A DNA stretch of 64,000 nucleotides from Kutzneria sp. 744 (GCF_000568255.1 NZ_KK037166.1:8873506-8937505); one strand, 5' to 3'. Shown: positions 50,389 to 59,537, numbered from the stretch's first letter. The notes: generated by a model from the letters alone, not told the origin. Numbers and translations are program-made.

Positions 50389-50991
50389 ATGAGCACCGAG
50401 TCGAGCCACCCGAGCACCGTGCGCCGGATCGCCGGCCCGGAGGCGTTGGCCCTGGCGGACATGGTCGCCGTGTTCGACGACCTCCAGACCGTGCTGCGCT
50501 GCTGCGAGCGTTTGGTAGCCGAACTGGCCGACGACGACGCCGACTCGATCGTGATCGAGGGCGTCTGGACCACGGCCACGCTCTCGTACGCCCGCTGCTT
50601 CGCCGACGCGGGCGGCGGCAGGCTCACCGACGATGACGTCAGTGGCCTGCCGCTGAAAGGCGAGGTCCTCGAATGGCACAAGCTGCTCCGCCAACTGCGC
50701 GAGCACTACGCCTCCGAGGCCCTCAACCCCCGCGCCCGCTTCGAGGTCGGCGCCGCCGAAACCCCCGACGGCCAGGTCGGCGGCATCGCCATCACCTCCG
50801 TCGACCAGGCCGTCCTCGACGACGTCACCGTCCGCCAGACCGGCGCCCTCGCCTACGAGCTGACCCGCCTGCTCGACAAGCGCATCAACGAGCAGCAGCA
50901 GCGCGTCCTCACCGCCGCCCGCGCCCTGCCCGCCAAGGACCTGGCCGCGCTACCGCTGATCGACCTCGTCGGCCCCGACCCGGACCAGTGA
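50389..50991 (+). CDS. Conserved hypothetical protein (200 aa)
   Basis: A 200-residue soluble, acidic protein. Mostly helical: ALADMVAVFDDLQTVLRCCE, VLEWHKLLRQLREHYASEAL and RQTGALAYELTRLLDKRINE, with a β part around ARFEVGAAETPDGQVGGIAI. Good coding signature and a clear ATG after GACAGGAG. I recognise no domain. Divergent from the NYN gene, 105 bp away. Confidence 0.75.
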   Translation: MSTESSHPSTVRRIAGPEALALADMVAVFDDLQTVLRCCERLVAELADDDADSIVIEGVWTTATLSYARCFADAGGGRLTDDDVSGLPLKGEVLEWHKLLRQLREHYASEALNPRARFEVGAAETPDGQVGGIAITSVDQAVLDDVTVRQTGALAYELTRLLDKRINEQQQRVLTAARALPAKDLAALPLIDLVGPDPDQ

Positions 50992-51002
50992 CCCCCGAAG
51001 GC

Positions 51003-51221
51003 TCAGGCGGCGTCGACGGTGGTCGCGATGACCGTCCTCGGGCTGGGCAGCGGCTCCCCGCGTTCGCGCATGACGTCGAGGTGGCCCTGGATGGCCTGCC
51101 GCATCTCCTGCAAGGTCTCCTCGGGGGTGTCGCCGAGGGCCACGCACCCGGGCAGGTCGGGAGACCACGCGCCGTAGCCGCCGTCCTCGGCCCGTTCGAC
51201 GATGATCGCGAACGTGCTCAC
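51003..51221 (-). CDS. hicB: HicB-family antitoxin
   Basis: A 72-residue HicB-type protein: TFAIIVERAEDGGYGAWSPD, LPGCVALGDTPEETLQEMRQ and AIQGHLDVMRERGEPLP are the partial RNase-H-like fold of HicB. The short form lacks a C-terminal DNA-binding domain, so self-regulation would need another factor. AGGAGG lies 5 bp before the GTG, which overlaps the hicA stop (GTGA). It neutralises HicA. Confidence 0.88.
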   Translation of the reverse strand: MSTFAIIVERAEDGGYGAWSPDLPGCVALGDTPEETLQEMRQAIQGHLDVMRERGEPLPSPRTVIATTVDAA

Positions 51222-51421
51222 TGTGACCTCCTGCCAAGTCCGGCCTGTTTCAGGATGCTGCGCTCCGTGCCGACTGGCAAGTCCTTGCTCGGCTTGCCCG
51301 CCACGGTCACGACACCTGGCCTGGTCGGGTGCACGTAGTGTCGATGGCTCCCGGTCGTTCGATGTAGCCGCCATCCGTCCGCCTCGATCAGCTTGATGAT
51401 CTCGCTTACCTTCAACGGCAC
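51218..51421 (-). CDS. hicA: HicA-family mRNA interferase toxin
   Basis: A 67-residue double-stranded-RNA-binding-fold toxin. KVSEIIKLIEADGWRLHRTT and the GSHRHYVHP motif with the catalytic histidine, then VTVAGKPSKDLPVGTERSIL, match HicA closely. It cuts mRNA on ribosomes when not bound by HicB. GTG at 51421 lies inside the end of the upstream gene (10-bp overlap), so the toxin depends on translation of that gene. hicA-hicB order is normal. Confidence 0.88.
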   Translation of the reverse strand: MPLKVSEIIKLIEADGWRLHRTTGSHRHYVHPTRPGVVTVAGKPSKDLPVGTERSILKQAGLGRRSQ

Positions 51422-51819
51422 TGGTCCGCCGCCCCGACCAGTTCCGCACCCACAAGCGTGGCCAACAGCTCCTCCACCTCGTCGGCGGTGAACACCACGA
51501 CCGCCTGCTGGTCCTCGGGCAGGAGCAGGTAGAGCTCCATCGGCAGGCGCGGGGCGCGGGGGTTGACCCACCACTGGTGGGGGTGCACGCCGAGCAGCCA
51601 GTCGCCGTACGAGGCGTGGCGGCAGGGGACGCCGAGGCTGTCGCCCTCGCGGAGGGCCTCGACGAGCTCGTCGATGTGCTGGCCGCGCACGGTGATGGTG
51701 AACGCGGGGGCCTCGGTGAGGCGGATGGTGACGAGACGGGACCGCCGGTCGTGCCGGACGGTGGTGACGGTGGGGGAGCCGTCGGTCAAACGACAACGAA
51801 CGGACTTGGGTGCGAACAT
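51412..51819 (-). CDS. Hypothetical protein upstream of hicAB
   Basis: A 135-residue soluble protein: SRLVTIRLTEAPAFTITVRG, QHIDELVEALREGDSLGVPC, YGDWLLGVHPHQWWVNPRAP and LLPEDQQAVVVFTADEVEEL. No family is recognised. It overlaps hicA by 10 bp and is probably part of the same transcript, which makes it a possible third component or a chance neighbour. Confidence 0.65.
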   Translation of the reverse strand: MFAPKSVRCRLTDGSPTVTTVRHDRRSRLVTIRLTEAPAFTITVRGQHIDELVEALREGDSLGVPCRHASYGDWLLGVHPHQWWVNPRAPRLPMELYLLLPEDQQAVVVFTADEVEELLATLVGAELVGAADQCR

Positions 51820-51831
51820 TGGTGTGCCTCA

Positions 51832-51864
51832 AAGGGTTCGTAAGCCATGGGCTACCGAACCCTT
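51832..51864. terminator. Hairpin between GT87 gene and the hicAB block
   Basis: AAGGGTTCG (51832-51840) pairs with CGAACCCTT (51856-51864); the inner part GTAAGCCATGGGCTAC extends the stem imperfectly. It lies about 50 bp beyond the stop of the minus-strand glycosyltransferase gene. Confidence 0.6.
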
Positions 51865-51911
51865 CGCGGGACAACGCCTCGCGGCCCGTGTGACCGGGCT
51901 TGGGACCTACC

Positions 51912-53252
51912 TTAGCGGCTGGGCACGGGATCGAGGTTGTCGATCACCCCGTCGGTTGACGCGACGGCCTTCGAACGGCGTAGGTGCACGAGGGTGAAGA
52001 CGGCGGTGACGAGGTAGGCGATGAGGTACTCGTTGCGGGTCACGACGTCGCCGGGCCAGTTGATGGCCCAGATGCCGGTGGCGGCCCGGGCACCGGGGTC
52101 GTGCACGGGGAAGCTGACGGGCCAGGCGAAGGCGGTGATGTAGACGTAGGCGGTGAGCACCCACATGGACGGCCGCCGCGTGGTCAGGGCCCGGTGCAGG
52201 GCGAACACGGCCAGCGGCACGAACCACACCCAGTGGTGCGACCACGAGTAGGGCGACACGGCGGTGGAGCAGAGCCCGATGACGCTGACGGCCAGCAGCT
52301 CCTCGCCGCGACGGTGCGCGACGACGGCGGCCCAGAAGCCGAGGGCGCCGATGAGCAGCGCCAGCACGACCCAGATGTTCTGGGTGGCCTCGGGCGGCGA
52401 CACCAGCCGGGCCAGGAAGCCCCGCAGCGTCTGGTTGCCGGTCGACCAGACGTCACCCACTCGGGCGACCTCGCTGAACTTCTGCCCGACCCAGTAGGCG
52501 TACGCGTCGTGGGGCTTGAGGACGAAACCGAGCGCGATGGTGCCGACGAAGCTGGCCATGGCCACCCCGGCCGCCTTGAACTGCCTGGTCAGCAGCAGGT
52601 ACGGGATGAACACGAGCGGCGTCAGCTTGATGCCGGCGGCGATGCCGACGCCGACGCCCATCCAGTTGGACTTGCGGGTGCGCAGCAGGTCGGCGACCAC
52701 GATGGCCAGCAGCAGGACGTTGATCTGCCCCAGGTAGAAGGTGGTCCGCACCGGCTCGAACATCAACGCCAGCACGGTGCCCAGCACCACGATGCCAACC
52801 GCCGCGCGGTCCCGCCGATACCCCATCCAGCGCCAGCACCGCGCCACCGAGAACAGCAGCAGGAGCACGGTCACGGCGGTGTACACGATCTCGGTGCCCA
52901 GCAGCGGCAGCAGCGCCAGCGGGGCGAAGATGATCGCGGCGAACGGCGTGTAGGTGAACATCAGGCTGGCCACCAGCGGGTGGTCGTACAGCGGCCGCCC
53001 GTCCAGCACGGCCACGCCGCCGGCCCGGTACACCTCCAGGTCGATGGTCATCCACATGCCGACCGGCCAGATGATCGAGCACACCACGAACCACAGCAGC
53101 ACGGCGGCGATCAGCCACGGCGTCGCCCGCCGCAGCCACACGGGGACGTTCAGCGCCGCGGTTCGATGACCCTGCCTGTCCTCGGTCGGCCTGGGCAGGA
53201 AAGAGTCGGCGACCCGGGCCCAGAATCCACGGGTGGTCTGCACGTCCGACAC
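51912..53252 (-). CDS. GT87-family membrane glycosyltransferase (mannosyltransferase-like)
   Basis: A 446-residue protein with about ten transmembrane helices. The first loop has the DLEVYRAGGVAVLDGRPLYD motif, holding the acidic residue of GT-C enzymes, followed by FTYTPFAAIIFAPLALLPLL, VRTTFYLGQINVLLLAIVVA and SPYSWSHHWVWFVPLAVFAL. This is the GT87/DUF2029 family, polyprenyl-phosphate-mannose-dependent α-1,2-mannosyltransferases of mycobacterial lipoglycans. GTG 53252 has GGAGCGCA upstream. It probably extends a surface lipoglycan. Confidence 0.85.
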   Translation of the reverse strand: MSDVQTTRGFWARVADSFLPRPTEDRQGHRTAALNVPVWLRRATPWLIAAVLLWFVVCSIIWPVGMWMTIDLEVYRAGGVAVLDGRPLYDHPLVASLMFTYTPFAAIIFAPLALLPLLGTEIVYTAVTVLLLLFSVARCWRWMGYRRDRAAVGIVVLGTVLALMFEPVRTTFYLGQINVLLLAIVVADLLRTRKSNWMGVGVGIAAGIKLTPLVFIPYLLLTRQFKAAGVAMASFVGTIALGFVLKPHDAYAYWVGQKFSEVARVGDVWSTGNQTLRGFLARLVSPPEATQNIWVVLALLIGALGFWAAVVAHRRGEELLAVSVIGLCSTAVSPYSWSHHWVWFVPLAVFALHRALTTRRPSMWVLTAYVYITAFAWPVSFPVHDPGARAATGIWAINWPGDVVTRNEYLIAYLVTAVFTLVHLRRSKAVASTDGVIDNLDPVPSR

Positions 53253-53331
53253 TGCGCTCCTTCGTGAAATGCCCACGATCGGGCGCTTGACCAGCCAGTT
53301 CGGGGATTGCTGTCCAAGGTAACACGGGTCG

Positions 53332-54912
53332 CTAATACAGGGCCGAGTACCCCGGATCGACCCGGACATGCAGCACGGTGGGCCCGCTCGCCCGCACGGC
53401 CGTGGCCAGCGCCTCCTCCAGCTCCTCGGGCCGTTCCACCAGGCGCGATCGGCAGCCCATGCCGGCCGCCAGCGCGCAGAAGTCGAGGCCGCCGAGCTCG
53501 ATCCCGGGCGCCTTGGCCACGCCCGCGCTGTCGGCCATCGACCGCAGCGCCGCGTACTGGGCGTTGTCCAGCACGACAAACGTGACCGAGGCGTGTTCTT
53601 TGGCCGCGGTCCACAGCGCCTGGATGCCGTACATCGCCGAGCCGTCGCCGACGACCGCGATCACCGGCCGTTCCGGGGCGGCCAGCGACACCCCGACCGC
53701 GCCGGGCAGGCCGTAGCCGAGCACGCCGCTGGCGATGGTGAAGAAGCCACGGCCGCGAGCCGTGATCGGCAGGTGTTCACGCAGGTCGTTGCGGTGACTC
53801 GGGATCTCCTCGACGACAACGCCGTCGGCCGGCAGCGCCCGCCGGATCGCCGCCAGCACGAATGCCCCGGTCATCGGGATGGTCGGTACCGGTTCCACAG
53901 CCCGTTCCCGCACGGCCGGCGCCGGTCGTGACGACGGCTCGACCAGCTCGGTCAGGGCCCGGATCGCCCGCTTGGGCGTCGACAGCAGTCCGGCCCCGGC
54001 CGGCGCCCAGGACAGGACCGTCGGATCGTCGTGCACGAGGTGCAGCGGCGGCAGCTCCGGGCCGTCGGCCGGCGTCTGGACGTGATAGACGAACGCGGGC
54101 GCCCCGATCACCACCACGCAGTCGTACGCCTGCAACGTCTGCCGCAGTTGCCGGTCGGCCGGCGGCAGGAAACCCGCGAACAACGGGTGGTCCTCGGGAA
54201 ACGAGCAGCGCGACGACATCGGCGACGCCCACACCGCCGCCTTGGTGCGCTCGGCCAGCGCCACGGCGTCCTCGACGGCGTCGTCCGCGTCCACCGAGGC
54301 CCCGACGACGATCGCCGGCCGCTCGGCGACGTCCAGGGCCGACGCGATCACTCGAATGGCCGCCGCGTCCGGCCCGAAGCCGGCGACCGGCGGACGTGAC
54401 GGAACGTCAACTCCGGGCTGATCCCAGTCGTCCACCGGCACCGACACGAAAACCGGCCCGTACGGCGGTTGGGTCGCCAGGTGCAGCCCTCGGGCCAACG
54501 CCGCCGGCACGTCCGCGGCCCGAGCCGGCTGCGCGCTCCACTTCACGTAGGGACGGGGAAATTCCGGCGCGTCGACCGCACCCAGGAACGGCTCGCCGTT
54601 GAGCAGCGACCGTGCCTGCTGACCGGCGATCACCAGCAGTGGCGACCGGTTGCGGAACGCCGTGACCAGGCTGCCCAAACCGTGGCCGACGCCGCCGGAG
54701 GAGTGCAGGTTGACCACCGCCGGACGGCCGCTGAACTGCGCGTAACCGTCGGCCATCGCCACCACCGACGACTCGTGCAGGCCCAGCACGTATCTGAAGT
54801 CGTCCGGCCAGTCGGCCAGGAACGGCAGCTCGGTCGAGCCGGGGTTGCCGAACACCGTTGTGCAGCCCCAGCTTCGCAGCAGATTCCGCGTCACATCCCG
54901 GACAGACGCCAT
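53332..54912 (-). CDS. mdlC: Thiamine-diphosphate decarboxylase, benzoylformate decarboxylase-like
   Basis: A 526-residue ThDP enzyme. The N-terminal domain has TTVFGNPGSTELPFLADWPD with the active-site Ser, LHESSVVAMADGYAQFSGRP with the cofactor Glu, and NLHSSGGVGHGLGSLVTAFR with the catalytic His. The C-terminal ThDP motif is VIAVVGDGSAMYGIQALWTA. This order is diagnostic of MdlC-type benzoylformate decarboxylases, which form an aldehyde and CO2 from an aryl 2-oxo acid. No mandelate genes are adjacent, so the substrate may differ. ATG 54912 gives the family start. Confidence 0.87.
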   Translation of the reverse strand: MASVRDVTRNLLRSWGCTTVFGNPGSTELPFLADWPDDFRYVLGLHESSVVAMADGYAQFSGRPAVVNLHSSGGVGHGLGSLVTAFRNRSPLLVIAGQQARSLLNGEPFLGAVDAPEFPRPYVKWSAQPARAADVPAALARGLHLATQPPYGPVFVSVPVDDWDQPGVDVPSRPPVAGFGPDAAAIRVIASALDVAERPAIVVGASVDADDAVEDAVALAERTKAAVWASPMSSRCSFPEDHPLFAGFLPPADRQLRQTLQAYDCVVVIGAPAFVYHVQTPADGPELPPLHLVHDDPTVLSWAPAGAGLLSTPKRAIRALTELVEPSSRPAPAVRERAVEPVPTIPMTGAFVLAAIRRALPADGVVVEEIPSHRNDLREHLPITARGRGFFTIASGVLGYGLPGAVGVSLAAPERPVIAVVGDGSAMYGIQALWTAAKEHASVTFVVLDNAQYAALRSMADSAGVAKAPGIELGGLDFCALAAGMGCRSRLVERPEELEEALATAVRASGPTVLHVRVDPGYSALY

Positions 54913-55030
54913 GATCGTGAGTCTAACCTCGGACAACTACCTTCCGTCACCACGATGAGCGTTGGGCGGATCGAGCTCATCGGCAAAAGTCGTGTGGCGC
55001 GGTCGGCCGCGGTGGGCCAAGCTGATCACC

Positions 55031-57307
55031 GTGCTGGACTCGGCGACGCCGCGACGGATCCTGATCCTGTCCGCCGACATGGGCGAGGGCCACAACGCCA
55101 CCGGCCGTGCGCTGCGCGCGGCCGCGGGTCGGCTGTGGCCCGATGCGGCCACGCACTGGCTGGACACGCTGGATGTGATGGGCCGCGGCGTCGGGCCCGC
55201 CTTCCGGCGGATCTACGTCACCAACGTGGAGCGAACGCCCTGGCTGTACGAGTTCTTCTACGACTCGGTGTGGCGCTACCGGTGGTTCGCGCGGGCGTCC
55301 AAGCGCTTCGTCGGCGAATGGGCCGGACGGCGGCTGGCCGCCAAGATCGACCAGATCCAGCCCGATCTCATCCTGTCCACGTATCCGCTGGGCACGGCCG
55401 GCCTGGACTGGCTGCGCCGGCACCGCGGGCTGGAGACGCCGATCGGCGCGTGGGTGTCCGACTTCGCGCCGCACCCGTTCTGGGTCTACCAGGGCATCGA
55501 CCTCAACCTGGTGATGCACGAGGTGGCCGTGCCGGTGGCCGCGCGCAGCGCGCCCGGCGCGACGGTGGCGATCTCCGCGCCGACCGCCGACGAGGTCTTC
55601 CACCCTGGTGACCGCAGTGCCGCGCGGGCCGAGCTGGAGCTGCCCCAGGACCGCTTCGTGTCGCTGGTGGCCTGCGGCTCGCTCGGCTTCGGACGGTCCG
55701 AGGACACCGTGAAGGAACTGCTTGAGGGCACCCCGGACGGCATGGTGGTGGTGGTCTGCGGTCGCAACGAGCGGCTGCGCGCCAGAATTCGCGCTGCCAT
55801 CGGCGACGACCCCCGGGTGCGGGTGCTCGGCTGGACCGACCGGATGGCGACGCTGATGGTGGCGTCCGATGTCGTGGTGACCAATGCCGGCGGCGCCACC
55901 TCGCTGGAGGCGCTCGCGGTCGGCCGCCCGGTGCTGATGCACCGTCCGATCGCGGCCCACGGGCGGGCCAACGCGAAGTTGATGGAGGACGCCGGGATCG
56001 CCGTGGTGTGCGAGCGGGACGGCGAGCTGGCCGCGGCCGTGCGTGATCTTCCGCGATTGGCGCAGATGGAGCGATTGGCGCTCAAACAGGCCGACGAGCG
56101 GCTGGTGGAAGAGGGGCTGCTGGCCCTGAACTCGGCGCGGCCGGAGCGGCTCGGGCGGGTGCTGTCGGCCGAGGACTCGTTGTTCGTGCACATCGCGTCG
56201 CCGCGTGTGCCGCAGCATGTCGGTGCGGTGCTGGAGATGTCGGCCGAGGTCACGGTGGCCGACGTGGCCGGCATGTTGGACGCGATGCACGGCGTGCGCG
56301 GGCACGTCGACCCCGGCTCGTGGCTGCGGCGGCCGCGGTGGGAGCAGGACGAGTCCGTGGACACCAAGGCCTTGGTGTCCGAAGTGGACGTTCCGTTGCC
56401 GGAGGCCGTCGACTACTTCTACGCCCAGCCGTTGCCGCGCGGGGCGACCGCCGCGGCGCTGATCGTGCGTGGACCTTCGCCGGCTGTGTTGTTCAAGCTG
56501 CATCACGCCCTCGGTGACGGCGTCGCCGTGCTGCGTGGTCTGCTGACCGGCACCGACGGCAAGGGCCGGGCCTGGACCAATCCGGTCGGGCATCAGGTCA
56601 GCCACAAGCTGCCACGGCTGCGGTTCAGCGGCCTGAAGGCGTTGGCACGGGCCGGATCCGTGCCTCCCGGTCAGAAGTTCGGGGCCACCCGTCGGCACGG
56701 CCTGGCCAAGCTGCCCGGGCCCGAGGTTCGCGCCACCGCCCGTGCCCTCGGCGCGACGCCGACGGAGCTGTTGATCGCCATGTTCGCCCTTGCGTACCAA
56801 GGCGATCGGCTCCGGGTGATGGTGCCGTGGTCGCTGCGCGGGACCGACACCCTGCGCGCCGCCGGCAACTGGACCGGTGCCGTGTCCGTCGACCTGCCCG
56901 TGCAGGAGACGGATCCCTTGCGGTGCCTGGAATTGGTTCGTGACGCCTTGCGGGCCGGGGTCGAGTCCGGCGCGCCCGAGGCCGCGAACTTCGTCGTGCG
57001 CCTCATCGGTCTGCTGCCGGCCCCCGCGCACCGCCTGTTGGCTCGGCTCGTGTACCAGTCGCGGTGGTTCGGCGCCATCGCCTCAGTGATACCCGGGCCG
57101 CGGTGGAAGGTTTCGTTGGGCGGTGCGGAGATCGAGGCCGCCTACGCGGTGCTCCCGCTCGCCGAGGGCGTCCCCATCGCGTGGGGCGCGTTGACCTGGG
57201 GACGATATGTGACTGTCTGCGTCACCGGTGGCGGGTCGACCGACGGCACGCCACTGGCCGCCCGGATGGTCGACGCGCTGAGGGAGTTCTCAGGCAGGAC
57301 ACCATGA
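55031..57307 (+). CDS. Fusion: MGDG-synthase-like glycosyltransferase + WS/DGAT acyltransferase
   Basis: A ~758-residue two-enzyme fusion. Residues ~8-375 are a GT28/MGDG-synthase-like glycosyltransferase: RRILILSADMGEGHNATGRA, ETPIGAWVSDFAPHPFWVYQ and VVVTNAGGATSLEALAVGRP for the nucleotide sugar. Residues ~390-755 are a wax-ester synthase/DGAT domain: VHIASPRVPQHVGAVLEMSA, the active-site HHALGDG at 491-497, NWTGAVSVDLPVQETD and VCVTGGGSTDG. It could glycosylate and acylate one lipid. The frame is open upstream; GTG 55031 is the best start by family, GTG 54992 is possible. The stop overlaps the DMT transporter start (ATGA). Confidence 0.82.
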   Translation: MLDSATPRRILILSADMGEGHNATGRALRAAAGRLWPDAATHWLDTLDVMGRGVGPAFRRIYVTNVERTPWLYEFFYDSVWRYRWFARASKRFVGEWAGRRLAAKIDQIQPDLILSTYPLGTAGLDWLRRHRGLETPIGAWVSDFAPHPFWVYQGIDLNLVMHEVAVPVAARSAPGATVAISAPTADEVFHPGDRSAARAELELPQDRFVSLVACGSLGFGRSEDTVKELLEGTPDGMVVVVCGRNERLRARIRAAIGDDPRVRVLGWTDRMATLMVASDVVVTNAGGATSLEALAVGRPVLMHRPIAAHGRANAKLMEDAGIAVVCERDGELAAAVRDLPRLAQMERLALKQADERLVEEGLLALNSARPERLGRVLSAEDSLFVHIASPRVPQHVGAVLEMSAEVTVADVAGMLDAMHGVRGHVDPGSWLRRPRWEQDESVDTKALVSEVDVPLPEAVDYFYAQPLPRGATAAALIVRGPSPAVLFKLHHALGDGVAVLRGLLTGTDGKGRAWTNPVGHQVSHKLPRLRFSGLKALARAGSVPPGQKFGATRRHGLAKLPGPEVRATARALGATPTELLIAMFALAYQGDRLRVMVPWSLRGTDTLRAAGNWTGAVSVDLPVQETDPLRCLELVRDALRAGVESGAPEAANFVVRLIGLLPAPAHRLLARLVYQSRWFGAIASVIPGPRWKVSLGGAEIEAAYAVLPLAEGVPIAWGALTWGRYVTVCVTGGGSTDGTPLAARMVDALREFSGRTP

Positions 57308-58167
57308 ATCTGCTCATCGCCGTGCCCGCCGCCGTGGCCGGCGCCGCCTTCTTCGGCCTCACCAGCGCGTTGCAGCACCGGGCCACCCAGCAGGTGCGCC
57401 GGCGCGACGCGCTGCAGCCCGGCCTCCTCGTCGACCTCGCCCAGCAGCGGGTGTGGTTGCTTTCCTTGGTGGCCAACGCCTTCGGTGTGATCCTCCAGTG
57501 GGTCGCCCTGACCACCGGCCCCCTGGTGCTGGTCCAGCCCCTGCTGGTCACCGGCCTGTTGTTCGGCGTGCTGTTCTCCGGCTCCTTCGACCGCATCGTC
57601 CTGCTCGGCGCCGGCCTCTGCGTCGCCGGCCTCGCCGCGTTCCTTCTGGTCGCCCAGCCCACCGGCGACAGCCAGGAGATGACCCTCGGCGCCGTGCTGC
57701 CGTTGGCCATCGGCCTGGCCGTCCTGCTGGCCATCTGCCTCGCCGTCGCCGCCCGCCGCCCCGGCAACACCCGCGCCATCGCCCTCGCCGTCGCCGCCGG
57801 CGTGCTCTACGGCGTCAGCGCCGGCCTGGCCAAGCTCGCCGCCGAGGAGCTTTCCCAGGGCATCCTGGTCATGCTCACCCACTGGCCCATCTACGCCGTC
57901 GCCGTCTGTGGCCCCATCGGCTTCCTGTTGAGCCAGAACGCTTTCCAGGCCGAACGGGCCCTCGCCCCGGCCCTCGCCGTGATCACCATCCTCGACCCCC
58001 TGGTCGGCATCGGCATCGGCATCATGTGGCTCGACGAGTCCCTCCGCACCGGCGCCGGCCCCATCATCGGCCAGATCCTCGCCCTCGCCGTCCTCTCCGG
58101 CGGCGTCTTCGTCCTCAGCCGCCGCGCCCCCCAGGCCGCCGCCAAGGAAGCCGAACACCAGCGTTGA
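57304..58167 (+). CDS. DMT-family (EamA-like) membrane transporter
   Basis: A 287-residue membrane protein with nine to ten helices in two repeats. VAGAAFFGLTSALQHRATQQ, ILQWVALTTGPLVLVQPLLV and, in the second half, AGVLYGVSAGLAKLAAEELS and LAPALAVITILDPLVGIGIG show the drug/metabolite-transporter fold seen in actinobacterial DMT proteins. The ATG overlaps the stop of the glycosyltransferase/acyltransferase fusion, so it may move that enzyme's lipid product or substrate across the membrane. Confidence 0.85.
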   Translation: MNLLIAVPAAVAGAAFFGLTSALQHRATQQVRRRDALQPGLLVDLAQQRVWLLSLVANAFGVILQWVALTTGPLVLVQPLLVTGLLFGVLFSGSFDRIVLLGAGLCVAGLAAFLLVAQPTGDSQEMTLGAVLPLAIGLAVLLAICLAVAARRPGNTRAIALAVAAGVLYGVSAGLAKLAAEELSQGILVMLTHWPIYAVAVCGPIGFLLSQNAFQAERALAPALAVITILDPLVGIGIGIMWLDESLRTGAGPIIGQILALAVLSGGVFVLSRRAPQAAAKEAEHQR

Positions 58168-58224
58168 CTCACTACGTGTTGGCGGCCGCGTGCCTCCCCT
58201 GACCCGCTTCGCTTTGGAGGTAGT

Positions 58225-58929
58225 TTGCCTTCCGTGACCGGCATGCGGGCCCTCGTCACCGGCGCGTCCTCCGGCATCGGCGCCGTCACCGCCGACGTGC
58301 TCGCCGCCAAGGGCGCCACCGTGTTGCGCACCGGCCGCACCATCACCGGCCCCTCCTCCTTCGCCTGCGACCTGGCCACCGGCGTCTCCGACCTGGCCTC
58401 CTGGGCCGGCGACATCGACCTGCTCGTCCTCAACGCCGGCATCGGCCACGCCGGCCCCTTCGCCGAGATGGAGCCCGGCAAGATCGCCGAACTCTTCGCC
58501 GTGAACGTGGTGGCACAGCTGGAGTTGGCCCGCGCCCTGCTCCCCGGCATGATCGCCCGCGGCCGTGGACACCTCGTGCTCGTGTCCTCCATCGCCGGCG
58601 CCATGGGCGTCGCCGACGAGGCCGTCTACTCCGCCACCAAGGCCGCCCTCCGCGCCTTCGCCGACGCCCTCCGCCTCGAAGTCCCCGCCATCGGCGTCAC
58701 CGTCGTCCACCCCGGCGTCATCGACACCCCTTTCTTCGACCGCCGCGGCACTCCCTACACCCGCCGCCGCCCCCGCCCCATCCCCGCCGTCTCCGTCGCC
58801 GAGGCCCTCGTCGCCGCCGTCGAACACCACCGCGCCGAGATCTTCGTCCCCTCCTGGCTCCGCTTCCCCGCCCGCATCAACGGCGCCCTCCCCGCCCTCG
58901 TCCGCGTCTTCCAACGCCGTTTCGGCTGA
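58225..58929 (+). CDS. Short-chain dehydrogenase/reductase
   Basis: A 234-residue SDR. MRALVTGASSGIGAVTADVL is the cofactor motif, DLLVLNAGIGHAGP the NAG strand, LVLVSSIAGAMG holds the catalytic Ser and YSATKAALRAFADALRLEVP the Tyr/Lys pair. A shortened strand region after RTGRT makes it smaller than usual. The TTG at 58225 has GGAGG 4 bp upstream; GTG 58234 and ATG 58243 are the alternatives. The polar tail could bind lipids or membranes. It lies 57 bp after the DMT gene. Confidence 0.85.
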   Translation: MPSVTGMRALVTGASSGIGAVTADVLAAKGATVLRTGRTITGPSSFACDLATGVSDLASWAGDIDLLVLNAGIGHAGPFAEMEPGKIAELFAVNVVAQLELARALLPGMIARGRGHLVLVSSIAGAMGVADEAVYSATKAALRAFADALRLEVPAIGVTVVHPGVIDTPFFDRRGTPYTRRRPRPIPAVSVAEALVAAVEHHRAEIFVPSWLRFPARINGALPALVRVFQRRFG

Positions 58930-59057
58930 TTGTCCGAATTCGCCGCCGATTGCGCTGTTCGGCCCCTTCCCGAAGGTCACGCCCCTCCGGCACCCTCTCC
59001 TCTGACTTGCGCCGATTCCGTGCGCAGGGGGGACCTTCGACGTTTGGAGTGAGGCAC

Positions 59058-59456
59058 ATGCCCGCGCGCGTCCGCCGTTCGACCGGCACCTACACGTCCG
59101 TCGCCAGATTGGTGTTGCGGAAGACGAAGCCGGAACTCGACCTCGAGAATTACCGCAACGGCGCCGGCTTCAAGGTGATCACAATGCTGAAGCGCGTCGA
59201 GGACGTCAGCAATTCCCTGGTGCTCTCGCGTGGACTGCTGAACCTGGTCCCGGGCCAGCCGATCACCTGGAAGAGCCGCACCGGCGTCACCCCGTTGACC
59301 GGCCCCTTCACCCTCGATCCGAGCGGCGGCAGAATCCCCTTCAGTGGTGGCTTCATCAAATGCCTGTTGTCCACCAGGGAGAACAATTACGAGCTGGGCG
59401 TGCCGGAGCTCGACCTCCCCCTGGTTTGCCTGGGCCTGGGCATCGAAGCGGAGTAG
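59058..59456 (+). CDS. Hypothetical protein (132 aa)
   Basis: A 132-residue basic-then-acidic protein: MPARVRRSTGTYTSVARLVL, FKVITMLKRVEDVSNSLVLS, GLLNLVPGQPITWKSRTGVT and ENNYELGVPELDLPLVCLGL. GGAGTGAGG precedes the ATG. The codon usage is less extreme in GC than that of its neighbours. No family is recognised. A strong terminator follows. Confidence 0.65.
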   Translation: MPARVRRSTGTYTSVARLVLRKTKPELDLENYRNGAGFKVITMLKRVEDVSNSLVLSRGLLNLVPGQPITWKSRTGVTPLTGPFTLDPSGGRIPFSGGFIKCLLSTRENNYELGVPELDLPLVCLGLGIEAE

Positions 59457-59537
59457 ACCGCGGTCACCCGCATCACGGCACATCCACGCGGCGTCATCGT
59501 GAACGGTCGCTCACGGCAGTCCCTGGATATCCGTTTT

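Noticed and set aside
51832-51864. tRNA-like fold (GGGTTCG with paired arms)
   Set aside because: Only one long stem is present; no acceptor, D or anticodon arms can be drawn.
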